DNA of 64,000 nucleotides, taken from the NCBI GenBank assembly GCA_027339055.1, contig DAHWRK010000002.1, positions 19,263-83,262 of the forward strand. The letters are read 5' to 3'. How positions within the stretch are numbered: the stretch's first letter is position 1; every line of letters starts with the position of its first letter. Position numbers and translations under genes: made by a program. Source of the stretch: Microcaldota archaeon. GTDB lineage: Archaea; Micrarchaeota; Micrarchaeia; Micrarchaeales; Micrarchaeaceae. This document shows, one piece after another, positions 21,675-31,916 of this stretch. Below the pieces are notes generated by a model. That model saw only the letters and a program-made list of their open reading frames with translations, had not been told where the DNA came from and made no database searches.

Positions 21675-23324
21675 ATGGCAGAAAACAATCTAGGCGGACA
21701 GCAGGTATTGCTGCTCCCGGAAGGAGCATCCAGGCTTTTGGGCAGGGACGCACAAAGGACGAACATCGCAGTTGCGGTTGCAGTTGCAAATGCCGTAAAA
21801 ACGACTCTGGGTCCAAAGGGAATGGACAAGATGCTGGTAAGCGACCTCGGAGACATAGTAATAACGAACGACGGCGCCACAATACTCGAGGAAATGAACG
21901 TCGAGCACCCGGTGGCAAAGATACTAGTCGATGTCGCAAAGACGCAGGACAGGGAGGTCGGAGACGGAACCACTAGCGTGATAATAACCGCAGGCGGATT
22001 GCTCAAGGGCGCGGAAGACCTTCTGGAACAGGGAATACATCCGACGATAATAATAAAGGGCTACAAAATGGCCGCAGGCAAAGCTGCCGAAATACTCTCC
22101 AAGTACTCGAAGAGCGTAGAAATAAGCGACGAGCAGACGCTGCAGAAAATCGCAATGGTCTCCATGGGCTCAAAGAACATAGGCGACGACAGCACAAAGG
22201 CCCAGATATCAAAGCTAGTCATAAAAGCCGTGAAGCAGGTTATGGAAAAGGGCCAGGACGGCAAATACCACATAGATCACGACTTCATAAAAGTGGAGAA
22301 GAAAGCCGGAGGCAGCATAGCAGACACGGCATTGATAAACGGCGTGCTGATAGACAAGGAGGTGGCGCACCCTGGAATGCCAAAGACGATTACCAACGCA
22401 AAGATAGCACTTCTTGACGTGGCCCTGGAAATTGAGAAGACAGAAACCGATGCCAAGATAGAAATAACGTCGCCAGACCAGATACAGTCCTACCTGCAGC
22501 AGGAGGAGCGCATGCTCAAGGAAATGGTCGAAAAGGTCAAGAAGAGCGGCGCAAACTTCATCGTAACGCAGAAGGGAATAGACGACATGGCCCAGCACTA
22601 TCTCGCAAAGGCGGGAATAATGGCCGTAAGGAGGGTCAAGAAGAGCGACATAGAGAAGCTTTCGAAGGCAACAGGCGCCAAGATAATAACGAGCCTGGAC
22701 GACCTAAACTCAGAGGACCTGGGCCATGCTGGAATAGTCGAGGAGCGCAAGATAGCCGGAGAACAGATGGTTTTCGTCGAAAAGTGCAAGGACCCGAAGA
22801 GCGTAACTATATTCGTAAGGGGGGGAACACAGCAGGTAATAGACGAGGCAGAGCGCTCGCTCAACGACGTAATAGGCGCGGTATCTGCCACTATCGAAAA
22901 TGACGGAAGGTACGTCATCGGAGGCGGCAGCATAGAAATAGACCTTGCCGATGAGCTCAGAAACTATTCGGGCCAGGTCGGAGGCAGGGAGCAGCTTGCG
23001 ATACAGAAATTCGCAGATGCGCTTGAAGGCATACCGAAAACCCTTGCGGAAAGCGCCGGGATAGATGCCATAGACACGCTGGTGCAGCTCAGGAGCAAGC
23101 ACAAGGCGAAGGATGGCAAGATATACGGCGTGGACGTATACAGGAACGCGATAGGCGACATGAGCAAGGCGGGAGTATTCGAGCCGGAAAAGATGAAAGT
23201 GCAATCCATATACAGCGCGAGCGAGGCAGCAGAGATGATTCTGAGGATAGACGACATAATCAGCTCCAGGGGAAGGTCCCCAGGAGGCCCGGGCGGAGCA
23301 CCGGGAATGCCACCGATGGAATAA
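21675..23324 (+). CDS. thsA: Thermosome subunit (group II chaperonin)
   Basis: [43 protein letters not shown]-terminal [13 protein letters not shown]. Confidence 0.98.
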   Translation: MAENNLGGQQVLLLPEGASRLLGRDAQRTNIAVAVAVANAVKTTLGPKGMDKMLVSDLGDIVITNDGATILEEMNVEHPVAKILVDVAKTQDREVGDGTTSVIITAGGLLKGAEDLLEQGIHPTIIIKGYKMAAGKAAEILSKYSKSVEISDEQTLQKIAMVSMGSKNIGDDSTKAQISKLVIKAVKQVMEKGQDGKYHIDHDFIKVEKKAGGSIADTALINGVLIDKEVAHPGMPKTITNAKIALLDVALEIEKTETDAKIEITSPDQIQSYLQQEERMLKEMVEKVKKSGANFIVTQKGIDDMAQHYLAKAGIMAVRRVKKSDIEKLSKATGAKIITSLDDLNSEDLGHAGIVEERKIAGEQMVFVEKCKDPKSVTIFVRGGTQQVIDEAERSLNDVIGAVSATIENDGRYVIGGGSIEIDLADELRNYSGQVGGREQLAIQKFADALEGIPKTLAESAGIDAIDTLVQLRSKHKAKDGKIYGVDVYRNAIGDMSKAGVFEPEKMKVQSIYSASEAAEMILRIDDIISSRGRSPGGPGGAPGMPPME

Positions 23325-23340
23325 CCGCACTCGATAGGTA

Positions 23341-23376
23341 ACGGGCTCTAAGCCCGTGCCTTTTATTTTTCTTTTT
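23341..23376 (+). terminator. Hairpin (ACGGGCT-CTA-AGCCCGT) followed by a T-rich tract downstream of the thermosome gene
   Basis: 7-bp perfect inverted repeat, 3-nt loop, then cttttatttttctttttt. Confidence 0.6.
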
Positions 23377-23442
23377 TAAGCTTGTGTGGACCTCCACGCA
23401 AAACATTTTAAATCCGAAACCCGAAACACAAATGTGCATCCG

Positions 23443-24054
23443 ATGGAGCAGAATCCCGAAAACATAATAATACTCGTTCTTGGTTCTCCGGGAGCAGGAA
23501 AAACAACCCTTATAAACAGCGTCAACGCCGAAATCCAGAACTTCGAAGTCGTAAACATGGGCACGCTGATGGCCGAAGAGGTAAAATCGCAAAACATACC
23601 TAGGGACAGGCTTAGGTATCTACCTACAGAAAAGATAAGGGAGCTCAGAAAGGCGGCATTCGGCAGAATAGCAAAAATGAGGGGCACAGTAATAGTCGAT
23701 ACACACGCCACTGTAGAAAAAGGAAATAAATTTATATTTGGACTGCCAATAAATGATTTGCAGTATATGGGAAGCATACGCGGCATAATATATGTCGACG
23801 CCAGTCCTGAGGAGCTCATAAAGCGCCGCCTGACAGACACGGTAAGGAAAAGAGAAAACGACGACGAGGAGATATTGAACCTTCAACGCCATCTCAACCT
23901 CTCCGTAGTGACGCTCTATGGATCGACATACGATATACCAGTTTACATACTGCACAACAAGGAAGGCAAGCTCGAGGACGCAAAAGCGGACTTCAAGAGC
24001 TTCATAAAAGACATAACCGAAAATAGCGAATATCATGACCGCAGTAACTCTTAA
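23443..24054 (+). CDS. adkA: Archaeal-type adenylate kinase AdkA
   Basis: P-loop LGSPGAGKTTL; VNMGTLMAEE; RDRLRYLP; VIVDTHATV; start at MEQNPEN. Confidence 0.9.
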   Translation: MEQNPENIIILVLGSPGAGKTTLINSVNAEIQNFEVVNMGTLMAEEVKSQNIPRDRLRYLPTEKIRELRKAAFGRIAKMRGTVIVDTHATVEKGNKFIFGLPINDLQYMGSIRGIIYVDASPEELIKRRLTDTVRKRENDDEEILNLQRHLNLSVVTLYGSTYDIPVYILHNKEGKLEDAKADFKSFIKDITENSEYHDRSNS

Positions 24055-24559
24055 CGCGCTGATGCCTATGGGCACAGTAATATTAATTATAGCCATAGGC
24101 ATAGCCTATGTGGCTTTCTCTACGTTTGCGCAGCGCAAGGTGGGGAATCCAAAGAAGATGAGGGAGCTCCAGCAGCGCATGAATGCACTGTCAAAAGAGC
24201 TGAATCAGCTCGTAAAGTCGAATGCGCCGAAGGAGGAGATTGCCAAGAAGCAGAGCGAGCTCATGCCACTCATGAGCGAGAACATGAAGACATCCATAAA
24301 GCCAATGCTGGTCATACTTCCGGTATTCTTCCTGCTTTATTACCTTGTTCTGCCAACCACATTTCACTCAATAACAAACGAATATGTGCTTTTCCTCGGC
24401 TCGATGAAGCTCAACTATCTGGGAGTTTTCTTTGCCTGCGTTTTCGTCTTGGGAATAGCTACCTCCATAATAATAATGATATACGACAGAAAGAAAATGA
24501 AGCTGGAGCGGCAGGCAATAGCGGCCGCGGAAGCAGCGGAATCAGGTACAAACACATAA
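24035..24559 (+). CDS. EMC3/TMCO1 (DUF106) membrane insertase-like protein
   Basis: TM - coiled coil (MRELQQRMNALSKELNQL) - 2 TM layout; adjacent to adkA. Confidence 0.85.
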   Translation: MTAVTLNALMPMGTVILIIAIGIAYVAFSTFAQRKVGNPKKMRELQQRMNALSKELNQLVKSNAPKEEIAKKQSELMPLMSENMKTSIKPMLVILPVFFLLYYLVLPTTFHSITNEYVLFLGSMKLNYLGVFFACVFVLGIATSIIIMIYDRKKMKLERQAIAAAEAAESGTNT

Positions 24560-24606
24560 ATAGTTTTTCAATAAAATTTCCTTTACTCTATTAAGTTGCT
24601 TAAAAG

Positions 24607-24933
24607 GTGTTTAATTTGCCAAAGCCAATGCACAGGTCTCATAGTTTCAAAAAGGTACAAAGGGTAACAAGCTCGAAGAGAACCGTAACCCATTACAGGC
24701 GCGGAAAGGACATGATGCCACACTGCGCAATATGCGGCCAGGAGCTTAACGGCATATCCCAAAAGGGCCCAAAGACAAGGAGAACCAACAGCAGGCTCTT
24801 CGGAGGCGTTCTATGTGCTTCATGCACCGCCGAGGTGGTGAAGCTTAGGAGTAGGGTAGAGCAGGGAGACATGAAACTCAATGACATAGGAATAAGGCAA
24901 AGGTCCTACGTCCTGCAGCTTGTCGCCCACTGA
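24607..24933 (+). CDS. rpl34e: Ribosomal protein eL34; start may be TTG at 24616
   Basis: MHRSHSFKKV…CAICGQELNGI…RLFGGVLCASC. Confidence 0.88.
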   Translation: MFNLPKPMHRSHSFKKVQRVTSSKRTVTHYRRGKDMMPHCAICGQELNGISQKGPKTRRTNSRLFGGVLCASCTAEVVKLRSRVEQGDMKLNDIGIRQRSYVLQLVAH

Positions 24934-25453
24934 TGCTATGATCAAAGTATGCATATCAGGTTTTACCTCAAGCGGAAAGACCACCGCAGCTGACCTGGTT
25001 TCAAAAAAGCTCGGAATAGCGCACATACACAAATCCTACAAGGAATATGTGAAGAACGAGCTGGAAGTCGCAAAGTTCACAGACAGCGCATCCGACGAAT
25101 TCGTGAAGGCTTTTGACGAAGAAATTAAAAAGCAGGCCGCAGCTGCAGGCTCGTGCGTTCTAAGCACCTGGCTGGCGCCGTGGTTCGTCGAAGATGCGAC
25201 GCTCAGGGTATGGCTTTATGCCGATATAAAAATACGCTCCTCCAGATGGGCAAAAACGTACAATATTGACCTATCAGAAGCCGAAAAGCTGGTATTAGAA
25301 AAAGACCAGAGCGAGATAAAAAGCATAAAGCGCATATATGGGATAGACCTGAATGACAGGTCCATATTCGACATGGTCATAAATACGGGAAAGATACCTC
25401 CCCAGGAATGCGCGGAAATAATATGCTTGGCCGCTAAGGCAAGCGAAAAGTAG
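24920..25453 (+). CDS. cmk: Cytidylate kinase, archaeal type; start probably at MIKVCISG
   Basis: ISGFTSSGKTTAADLVSKKLGI P-loop, small NMP-kinase fold; between eL34 and eL14. Confidence 0.85.
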   Translation: MSPTDAMIKVCISGFTSSGKTTAADLVSKKLGIAHIHKSYKEYVKNELEVAKFTDSASDEFVKAFDEEIKKQAAAAGSCVLSTWLAPWFVEDATLRVWLYADIKIRSSRWAKTYNIDLSEAEKLVLEKDQSEIKSIKRIYGIDLNDRSIFDMVINTGKIPPQECAEIICLAAKASEK

Positions 25454-25478
25454 TTGTGCTAACAATTAAAAGGGTTAA

Positions 25479-25757
25479 GTGGCAAATACAAGCAATATCG
25501 ATTACAAAGTGATACAAATGTTGGTTGAACCAGGCAGAGTATGCATAAAGAAATTCGGAAGGGACGCTGGCAGCATGGCTGTAATAACTTCAGTAGGCAA
25601 AGACGGCTATGTGAACATAGTGACCTCCAAGCGGCAGAAGGAGCGCAAATGCAACACAAAACATCTGGAATTCATAAACGAGACTGTCGATCCGAAGAAC
25701 AAGGACCAGGTAAACAAGATACTCGGGATTTCAGCTCAGGCCCAGAAACACAAATAA
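25479..25757 (+). CDS. rpl14e: Ribosomal protein eL14
   Basis: VEPGRVCIKKFGRDAGSMAVITSV KOW-like. Confidence 0.88.
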   Translation: MANTSNIDYKVIQMLVEPGRVCIKKFGRDAGSMAVITSVGKDGYVNIVTSKRQKERKCNTKHLEFINETVDPKNKDQVNKILGISAQAQKHK

Positions 25758-26966
25758 TCAGGGTTCCTCTTCCAGGAACTTCAGCGCGTTTTCTATTATC
25801 TTTTCCTTTTTTGAAGTTTTCTGATCTGAAAGAATCTCGAAGAGCTCTCCGACGTTGATTGCGTCCTTGAAGCCCAGCTCTTTCAGCCTGCTCCTTAGCA
25901 GCTGCATCCCTATATCCTTTATCCCTATGCTGTCTATGCTGTTTTCCCTTATCCCTTCTATGCTTTTTTCTATCTCAGGCTCCTTCAGTCCTGAAGTATC
26001 CATTTCTAAAATTGCATCCCCTGCGTGCTTCATTATCAGGGCTCTGAGGCCCAGCTCGCTGGAGCCTCCAAGCTCAAAGGTGCCTTCAAGGTAGAGCTTC
26101 ACTATCGGCTTTTTCTCGCTTTTCTCGACGCATTCGGCTATCGCTTCGTCGCATTTTTTCCTTATCTCTGCAATCGATGCGTTTTTGAATTCCAGCCTTT
26201 TAACAATGAACGGCCTGCTTTCTATCTCGACAAATTTGTAGCTGTATTCCTGCGTGTCGAAAAGTATGAATCCCTTCTTTTCCTGCTCTCCTTCCTTGAG
26301 CTGCGTCAGTACAGTGCTTCCAGGTATAAGGAAAAGCTTTCCGTGCACTGTTGATTTTACTCTGCTATGTATGTGGCCGCACACGTACAGGTCAAATCCT
26401 TTTGGCAGATCGTCATAGTGCATGAAAGAGTTGTCGAACGGCAGTATTTCGTATATGGACTGGTGCAGCATGAAAATGTTGAAGGCGTCGCCCACTGGCT
26501 TTGGATCAAGCTCTTTCAATTTTTCCACGACTCTTTCTTCGGACAAGCCTCCAAGCCCGTAAATTGCCACACGTTCGCCGTCTTTTTCAAGCAATACTTG
26601 CGATTCGCTTGCGTCTATAAGAAGCCCGGCAAGAGCTAGCAGGCCCAGTGGGTTTTCCTTTCCTGCGGCCGTCCTCTCGTGGGTTCCAGATATGGCAACT
26701 ATCGGTGCCGAAGAAAAGGCCCTGCCCTGCCCCTTGAACCATTCCACCTTCGTTTTCCATTCAATGCCATTGAGCTCCCTGAACAGGCTTAATGCCTGCG
26801 CAATGACCTCGGGTTTCGGGGCCCTTTTGTCAAATATGTCTCCCGGAAGCAATATTACATCCGCCATTTCTGCAGCTTTGGCTAGCGCTTCCCGCGCCTG
26901 TTCATAAGCGTCATCATAAAAACGCTCATAGCCTATGTGCATGTCCGAAACTACTGCTATTTTCAT
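25758..26966 (-). CDS. Mre11-like DNA repair exonuclease (calcineurin-like metallophosphoesterase)
   Basis: VSDMHIGYERF, LLPGDIFDKR, ISGTHER, CGHIHSR phosphoesterase motifs plus C-terminal domain. Confidence 0.82.
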   Translation of the reverse strand: MKIAVVSDMHIGYERFYDDAYEQAREALAKAAEMADVILLPGDIFDKRAPKPEVIAQALSLFRELNGIEWKTKVEWFKGQGRAFSSAPIVAISGTHERTAAGKENPLGLLALAGLLIDASESQVLLEKDGERVAIYGLGGLSEERVVEKLKELDPKPVGDAFNIFMLHQSIYEILPFDNSFMHYDDLPKGFDLYVCGHIHSRVKSTVHGKLFLIPGSTVLTQLKEGEQEKKGFILFDTQEYSYKFVEIESRPFIVKRLEFKNASIAEIRKKCDEAIAECVEKSEKKPIVKLYLEGTFELGGSSELGLRALIMKHAGDAILEMDTSGLKEPEIEKSIEGIRENSIDSIGIKDIGMQLLRSRLKELGFKDAINVGELFEILSDQKTSKKEKIIENALKFLEEEP

Positions 26967-27946
26967 TTTTGCTCCCCGAATACCTTATCATGAAAAGCCT
27001 TTATGAACGCTTCTCTTCCTTCCTTTTTTGGCCCATAAGCCCCTGCAGCGCAAGGATGGCCTCCGCCGGTGCCTTCTATTGTGTTGGAAATTGCCCTCAT
27101 TATCCTGCCCAGGTGCATATTCATTTCGGTATCCAAAGTAGGCCTGCACCTCGCGGAGAACGATATTTCATTTTCCGACTCTGAATAAAAAAGGGCTATG
27201 TCTGCTCCTATCTTTATGGCATCGTCTGCCGCTATTGCCGCATGGACCGATGTGGCTCCGCTTACAAAAAGCCTGTTTCCGATAATCACGGTCTTGGAAT
27301 CAAACAGCTCGTCCATTGTCCTCTCCCTGGCCTCCGCCGGTGCTATCTTCGAAAATTTCTCAAGCAGTTGCTGAAATCCAAGGCCCGAAATTTCGAGCAA
27401 TTCGCCTATCTGTATGAAGCTCTTGGCCGTCGCGTTCCGAAACTCTGCGGAATCTGAATATATTCCCATCGCCAGAATCTCCGAAGTTGGCCGGTCAGGC
27501 CGTATTCCGAAGCTTTTGAGCAGTTCATACACTATGCTCGCCGTGGAATTATAATTTTCATCGTTGAATACAAAAGCTTTTCCAGCCTCCGGCGAAGCGT
27601 GATGGTCTATCACGACCACCTGTGCCGAAGATTCTTTTAGCCTTTTTTCAAAACGCCCGCAGTCTTCGAAATTGTTTACGTCTACAAGAACTATCAGCTC
27701 CGCGCTGTCGTCAAACCCACTGCCTATATCTGGCATGGCTATGCCTGCCTGCTCGATGGCGAAGCGGGCATTGGACGATATAAAGTCCGGCGCCCTTATC
27801 GACGAATTTTTCAGGATCTTCGTAATCCCGAAAGCAGACGATACGCAGTCCATATCTCCTATGGAATGGAATGTTACCATTGTCCTTTTGTCCGCATTTC
27901 TTTTAAGAAATTCGACAAGTTCCTCAAGCTTCACGCAACCGCTCAT
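26963..27946 (-). CDS. DHH/DHHA1 family phosphoesterase (NrnA/RecJ-like)
   Basis: HSIGDMDCVSSA; VVIDHHASPE; GTGGGHPCAAGA. Confidence 0.88.
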   Translation of the reverse strand: MSGCVKLEELVEFLKRNADKRTMVTFHSIGDMDCVSSAFGITKILKNSSIRAPDFISSNARFAIEQAGIAMPDIGSGFDDSAELIVLVDVNNFEDCGRFEKRLKESSAQVVVIDHHASPEAGKAFVFNDENYNSTASIVYELLKSFGIRPDRPTSEILAMGIYSDSAEFRNATAKSFIQIGELLEISGLGFQQLLEKFSKIAPAEARERTMDELFDSKTVIIGNRLFVSGATSVHAAIAADDAIKIGADIALFYSESENEISFSARCRPTLDTEMNMHLGRIMRAISNTIEGTGGGHPCAAGAYGPKKEGREAFIKAFHDKVFGEQK

Positions 27947-28302
27947 TTGCCCTTCTGGCCGTTAACCATCGACATTACTTTTTCCCTGAGTTCCTGCTCT
28001 CTCTTTTTCAGCTCGTCTATCTGCTTCTTCAGCATTGTAAGGCGCATGTTGGTGAGCTCGCTCTTTTCGTTTATGTCCTCAAGCGCGGCTTCCTTGGTGG
28101 CTTCCACTATCGCTCCGCCAATCGAGGAGTATATCTTTCCCGATGAACCCTCTATCTGTTCTTTTGCATGGTTAAGCTCGTCCTTCTGCGCGGTAAACTG
28201 TTCCCTCTGCATAGAAAGTGCCTGAAGCTGCTCTTCGACCTTTTGGTAATCCAGCGTCAGCTTCTCCAAATTGTTTTCTTCCATTTTGACCACTTGTATC
28301 AT
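27943..28302 (-). CDS. pfdB: Prefoldin beta subunit
   Basis: ~110-aa two-helix coiled coil with central GKIYSSIGGAIVEATKEAALEDI hairpin. Confidence 0.8.
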   Translation of the reverse strand: MIQVVKMEENNLEKLTLDYQKVEEQLQALSMQREQFTAQKDELNHAKEQIEGSSGKIYSSIGGAIVEATKEAALEDINEKSELTNMRLTMLKKQIDELKKREQELREKVMSMVNGQKGK

Positions 28303-28365
28303 AAATCGTGATTTTCATTGAAATATGGCAAATAAAGCTTTTATGATTTCGTAATCCCAATATGG

Positions 28366-29463
28366 CTATTTGTCGATTTCTGCCATTATTACATCCAGGC
28401 TCCCCAATATTGAGAATATATCTGCAAACTTGTGGCCCTTGGCCAGATGTGATAGCAACGATAGGTTCATGTATGTCGGAGATCTCATGTATATGCGGTA
28501 CGGTTTCTGCTTGTCTGGAATCATGTATATTATGCCTTCCCCTCTAGGCAATTCATGGCTTAGCAGCACTGGTTCAGGGTTGGCCTGAGGTCCTATGAGT
28601 TTTATTGGCATCCCAACTACGTCCTCGTTCGACGGAAAGTTGTCCAGCGCCTGCCTTATTATCGATATGCTCTGCTTCATCTCCTCGAATCTTACCTTGT
28701 ATCTGGCATAAGAGTCGCCTTCGCTTCTCGTCGGCACATTGAATTTGATTTTGTCATATATATAGTACGGCATCGCTTTTCTTACGTCGTATTCAAGCCC
28801 CGACGCTCGCAACGTGGGCCCAGCAGCTCCCATATTTATTGCATCCTCAAGCTTCAGCTTTCCTATGTCCTTGGTCCTCTCGCTGAAAACGGGGTTCTTG
28901 TCAAGCACTTCCGGGTACTGGTCTATGTGCTCTTCTATATAATCGGTGAGCCTGTAAGCTCTTTCCTTAAAATCTTTCGGAAGCGGCTTCCAAAGGCCGC
29001 CAACCCTTATGTTCACGTAAAACATCCTGCTTCCGGATATGTCCTCGAGGAACTTTATTATCTCTGCTCTCTCCCTGAATGTCCACATGAATAGGGTGAA
29101 CATTTGGCCTAGGTCATTGCAAAAAGTGCCAAGCCATAGCAAATGGCTTGCTATGCGCTGAAATTCATCAAGTACGACTCGCGCATATTGCGCTGCCTCC
29201 TTCACTTCCTTTCCCTGCGCAATCTCTACTGCGTGTACGTAAAGATCGTCCCATGCAAGCGGAGCAACATAATCCATTTTTTCCGTATAAGAGGGATTTT
29301 GCATATACATTCTGGTTTCCATCAGCTTTTCTACACCCCTGTGCAAAAATCCGATGTGCGTGTTGACGTCTATTACAGTATCTCCATCTACGTCCACAAC
29401 AAGCCTCAGCACTCCGTGTGTGCTTGGATGTATTGGCCCCACATTTATCCTCATTATGCTCAT
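28366..29463 (-). CDS. nuoD: NADH-quinone oxidoreductase subunit D (NuoD-like)
   Basis: NVGPIHPSTHGVLRLVVDVDGDTV, IGFLHRGVEKLME, GVGGLWKP-like region. Confidence 0.93.
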   Translation of the reverse strand: MSIMRINVGPIHPSTHGVLRLVVDVDGDTVIDVNTHIGFLHRGVEKLMETRMYMQNPSYTEKMDYVAPLAWDDLYVHAVEIAQGKEVKEAAQYARVVLDEFQRIASHLLWLGTFCNDLGQMFTLFMWTFRERAEIIKFLEDISGSRMFYVNIRVGGLWKPLPKDFKERAYRLTDYIEEHIDQYPEVLDKNPVFSERTKDIGKLKLEDAINMGAAGPTLRASGLEYDVRKAMPYYIYDKIKFNVPTRSEGDSYARYKVRFEEMKQSISIIRQALDNFPSNEDVVGMPIKLIGPQANPEPVLLSHELPRGEGIIYMIPDKQKPYRIYMRSPTYMNLSLLSHLAKGHKFADIFSILGSLDVIMAEIDK

Positions 29464-29831
29464 TACTGCTGCCTCTTGTAATCCTCATTCCCCCAAGCGA
29501 AGCTTTTTCTCAACGGCGCCTCAGTCCCGTTCCACTTCTCCAAAAGAAGCCGGGGTGCATCCCTTCCGATTATCTTTATGCTAAACATCTCAGACAATTC
29601 TCTTTCCAGCCAGTCCGCTGATTTGTAAAGCATTATAACTGTGTGTATGGATTCGTCGTCCTTAAGGTTTACACCTAGAATCTCTTGCTTTTTTTGTTCC
29701 GTATTATACAATATATACACTACCTCTAAGTGGTCTTTGTAGTCGACCGCAGTTATCCCTTTTAGGTAATCAAACCCCTCTTTTTTCATATCTTCTAGGG
29801 TTGTCAGTAATGCTTCTTTCTGTATCTCCAT
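29463..29831 (-). CDS. nuoC: NADH-quinone oxidoreductase subunit C (NuoC-like)
   Basis: SADWLERELSEMFSIKIIGRDAPRLLLEKWNGTEAPLRKSF; upstream of nuoD. Confidence 0.87.
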   Translation of the reverse strand: MEIQKEALLTTLEDMKKEGFDYLKGITAVDYKDHLEVVYILYNTEQKKQEILGVNLKDDESIHTVIMLYKSADWLERELSEMFSIKIIGRDAPRLLLEKWNGTEAPLRKSFAWGNEDYKRQQ

Positions 29832-30402
29832 CTATTTTTCCACCTATTTTGTCCTGAAGGCGCATAAGCGCTCCAAAAAGGTTTTCCGGTTTTGGCGGGC
29901 AGCCTATCGCATAAACGTCTACAGGCAAAACCTGATCTATTCCTTTTATTATATTATAGCTTTCCCACCACGGGCCGCCAGAAGTTGCACATTCGCCATA
30001 CGCTATAACATACCTGGGCTCTGACATTTGTTCATAAAGCCTTTTTATCCTCGGAACCATAGATTTGGTTACCCAGCCTGCAACTATCATCACGTCGCAC
30101 TGCCTTGGGGTTCCCCTAAAAAGCAAGAAACCCTTTCTCTCTGCATCTATCCTTGCCGCGCCAAAATCCATGAGCTCCATTGCGCAACACGCCAAACCAA
30201 ACTGCAAAGGCCAAAGCGATTTTTCCATGCTCCACTTTACCAATCCGGACGCCCGCGCCTTTACAAAATCGCCCAGTTTCAAAAACATTGCGTTTATCGG
30301 GACCTCTTTCCCTTTCAAGCTACTCTGCAGGAGCTCGTTCATCTCCTGTTCCGCATTTTCAAATTCCTGCTCGCTGTACGGCACATCATTCTCCACTGCC
30401 AT
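29770..30402 (-). CDS. nuoB: NADH-quinone oxidoreductase subunit B (NuoB-like)
   Basis: LACCAMELM, GWVTKSMVPRIKRLYEQM, GECATSGGPWWESYN, VYAIGCPPKPE 4Fe-4S motif. Confidence 0.94.
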   Translation of the reverse strand: MAVENDVPYSEQEFENAEQEMNELLQSSLKGKEVPINAMFLKLGDFVKARASGLVKWSMEKSLWPLQFGLACCAMELMDFGAARIDAERKGFLLFRGTPRQCDVMIVAGWVTKSMVPRIKRLYEQMSEPRYVIAYGECATSGGPWWESYNIIKGIDQVLPVDVYAIGCPPKPENLFGALMRLQDKIGGKIDGDTERSITDNPRRYEKRGV

Positions 30403-30745
30403 CGCCTATTACTTTATATCCTATCACAGAGAAAACCGTCGCAGAAACGAGCAAAAGAACCATGTAAAGCCCGGAATATCTGCTCATTATATTGGAAGCG
30501 TACGCCCATACCAGCGCAAGAATTGCTATGACTTCGAACGGCAGGAAAATCATTATGAAGGGAAAGTATTCGCTGTCTATGTCTCTGCTGTTTCCCACTG
30601 TCTTTTCTCCGCTTTCATAGGGTGCATCCTTTACATCGTTTGGCTTATACCTCCTGCCCAATATCTTGGCAGTCATTAAGAATGATACAGGTATAAATAT
30701 GCCGAGAAGGGCAAAAAGAACCAATGCGATGTAGTTGTAAAGCAT
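30386..30745 (-). CDS. nuoA: NADH-quinone oxidoreductase subunit A (NuoA-like)
   Basis: KDAPYESGEKTVGNSRDIDSEYFPFIMIFLPFEVIAIL. Confidence 0.88.
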   Translation of the reverse strand: MLYNYIALVLFALLGIFIPVSFLMTAKILGRRYKPNDVKDAPYESGEKTVGNSRDIDSEYFPFIMIFLPFEVIAILALVWAYASNIMSRYSGLYMVLLLVSATVFSVIGYKVIGDGSGE

Positions 30746-30807
30746 TACATCTACCTAGTACGCTTTATGTTGCCAATGCTAAATATGTTTTGCTTGCCTC
30801 AAAGGCT

Positions 30808-31110
30808 TTAGCTCCCAGAACTAAGGGCCCCCAGAACATCAGCAGAATCATCAGGCGAAGCTTTTACCTTCTTTTTCATCCCACATTTGAGGCAGATATA
30901 ACTTATAGTAAACGTTCCGTATCTGTCCGATATTGCGCCAACCGGCTCCATTTTTCCACCACAATCACATTCCCTGTCTCCGGGCTTTATATCTACGTGC
31001 AATCCATACAGGCATTTCGGACAGTGATCCGTATAGCCGTTGCCTTTTACCTTAAAACCGCAATTATAGCATGTGAAATCTTCTATGTTCCTTGCAAATT
31101 TCTTTCCCAT
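30808..31110 (-). CDS. RNHCP-domain zinc ribbon protein
   Basis: RNIEDFTCYNCGFKVKGNGYTDHCPKCLYGLHVDIKPGDR. Confidence 0.82.
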   Translation of the reverse strand: MGKKFARNIEDFTCYNCGFKVKGNGYTDHCPKCLYGLHVDIKPGDRECDCGGKMEPVGAISDRYGTFTISYICLKCGMKKKVKASPDDSADVLGALSSGS

Positions 31111-31166
31111 GTAACCATATCAAAAACGCTAAATAAACGAATCTGTTATTACTATCTGTGTAAGTT

Positions 31167-31916
31167 ATGGTTTCAATAATATATAACGATATCGACCCAG
31201 TCTCAAGAAATTCCCACGCTTATATTGCAAGGGAATACGAAAACCAGGAAATGCCGTTCGGATTGGTAAAGGTGCAAACCGAATTGATAAACACTGCTCT
31301 CCCCGAATCCATATCAGAACCAGCTATATTTATGAGCAAGCATTCGAGCAGCAAGAGCATAGGCTCGTTCACCGTCCATTCTGAAGGCAACTGGTCGTCC
31401 AAAGCAGAGCTTGGGGGAATCCCAAACATGCTTAGCATGGCCTCCCCAATAGAAATGCTTAACACGCTGATACAAATGTCAAAGATAAACGTTAAGGGCG
31501 TGGAAGTCACATATGAGGCAACGCACCACGGTCCCCACACATACAAAAAATCATTTTTTGCAGAGGTAGGGGGCAATGCCGAAGTAGTCGGAAGCCCAGG
31601 AATGGCAGAACTTCTTGCGAAATCGATAATAAATTCGTTGGATATGGGCAACGGCTCCAATAGGATAGTCATCGGCATAGGTGGAAACCATTATGCATCT
31701 AAGTTTACCAAGCTGGCACTTGAAAAAGGTTATGCCTTTGCGCACATAATGCCAAGATATTACGCAAACGAGACCGTGATGCTAAACCAAGCGTTTGAAA
31801 TGTCGAATCCAAAGCCGGACGTTGCAGTTATGGAGTGGAAAAGCCTTTCGGCAAAGGAAAGAGAGCCAATACTTAAAAAATTGAACGAAATAGGTATTGA
31901 TTATGAGAGGGTTTGA
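31167..31916 (+). CDS. dtdA: D-aminoacyl-tRNA deacylase, archaeal DtdA type
   Basis: EATHHGPHTYKKSFFAEVGG; IGIGGNHYASKFTKLAL; AHIMPRYYA. Confidence 0.9.
   Translation: MVSIIYNDIDPVSRNSHAYIAREYENQEMPFGLVKVQTELINTALPESISEPAIFMSKHSSSKSIGSFTVHSEGNWSSKAELGGIPNMLSMASPIEMLNTLIQMSKINVKGVEVTYEATHHGPHTYKKSFFAEVGGNAEVVGSPGMAELLAKSIINSLDMGNGSNRIVIGIGGNHYASKFTKLALEKGYAFAHIMPRYYANETVMLNQAFEMSNPKPDVAVMEWKSLSAKEREPILKKLNEIGIDYERV

Noticed and set aside
22710-23330. 206-aa minus-strand ORF antisense to the thermosome
   Set aside because: Shadow ORF in a highly biased coding sequence
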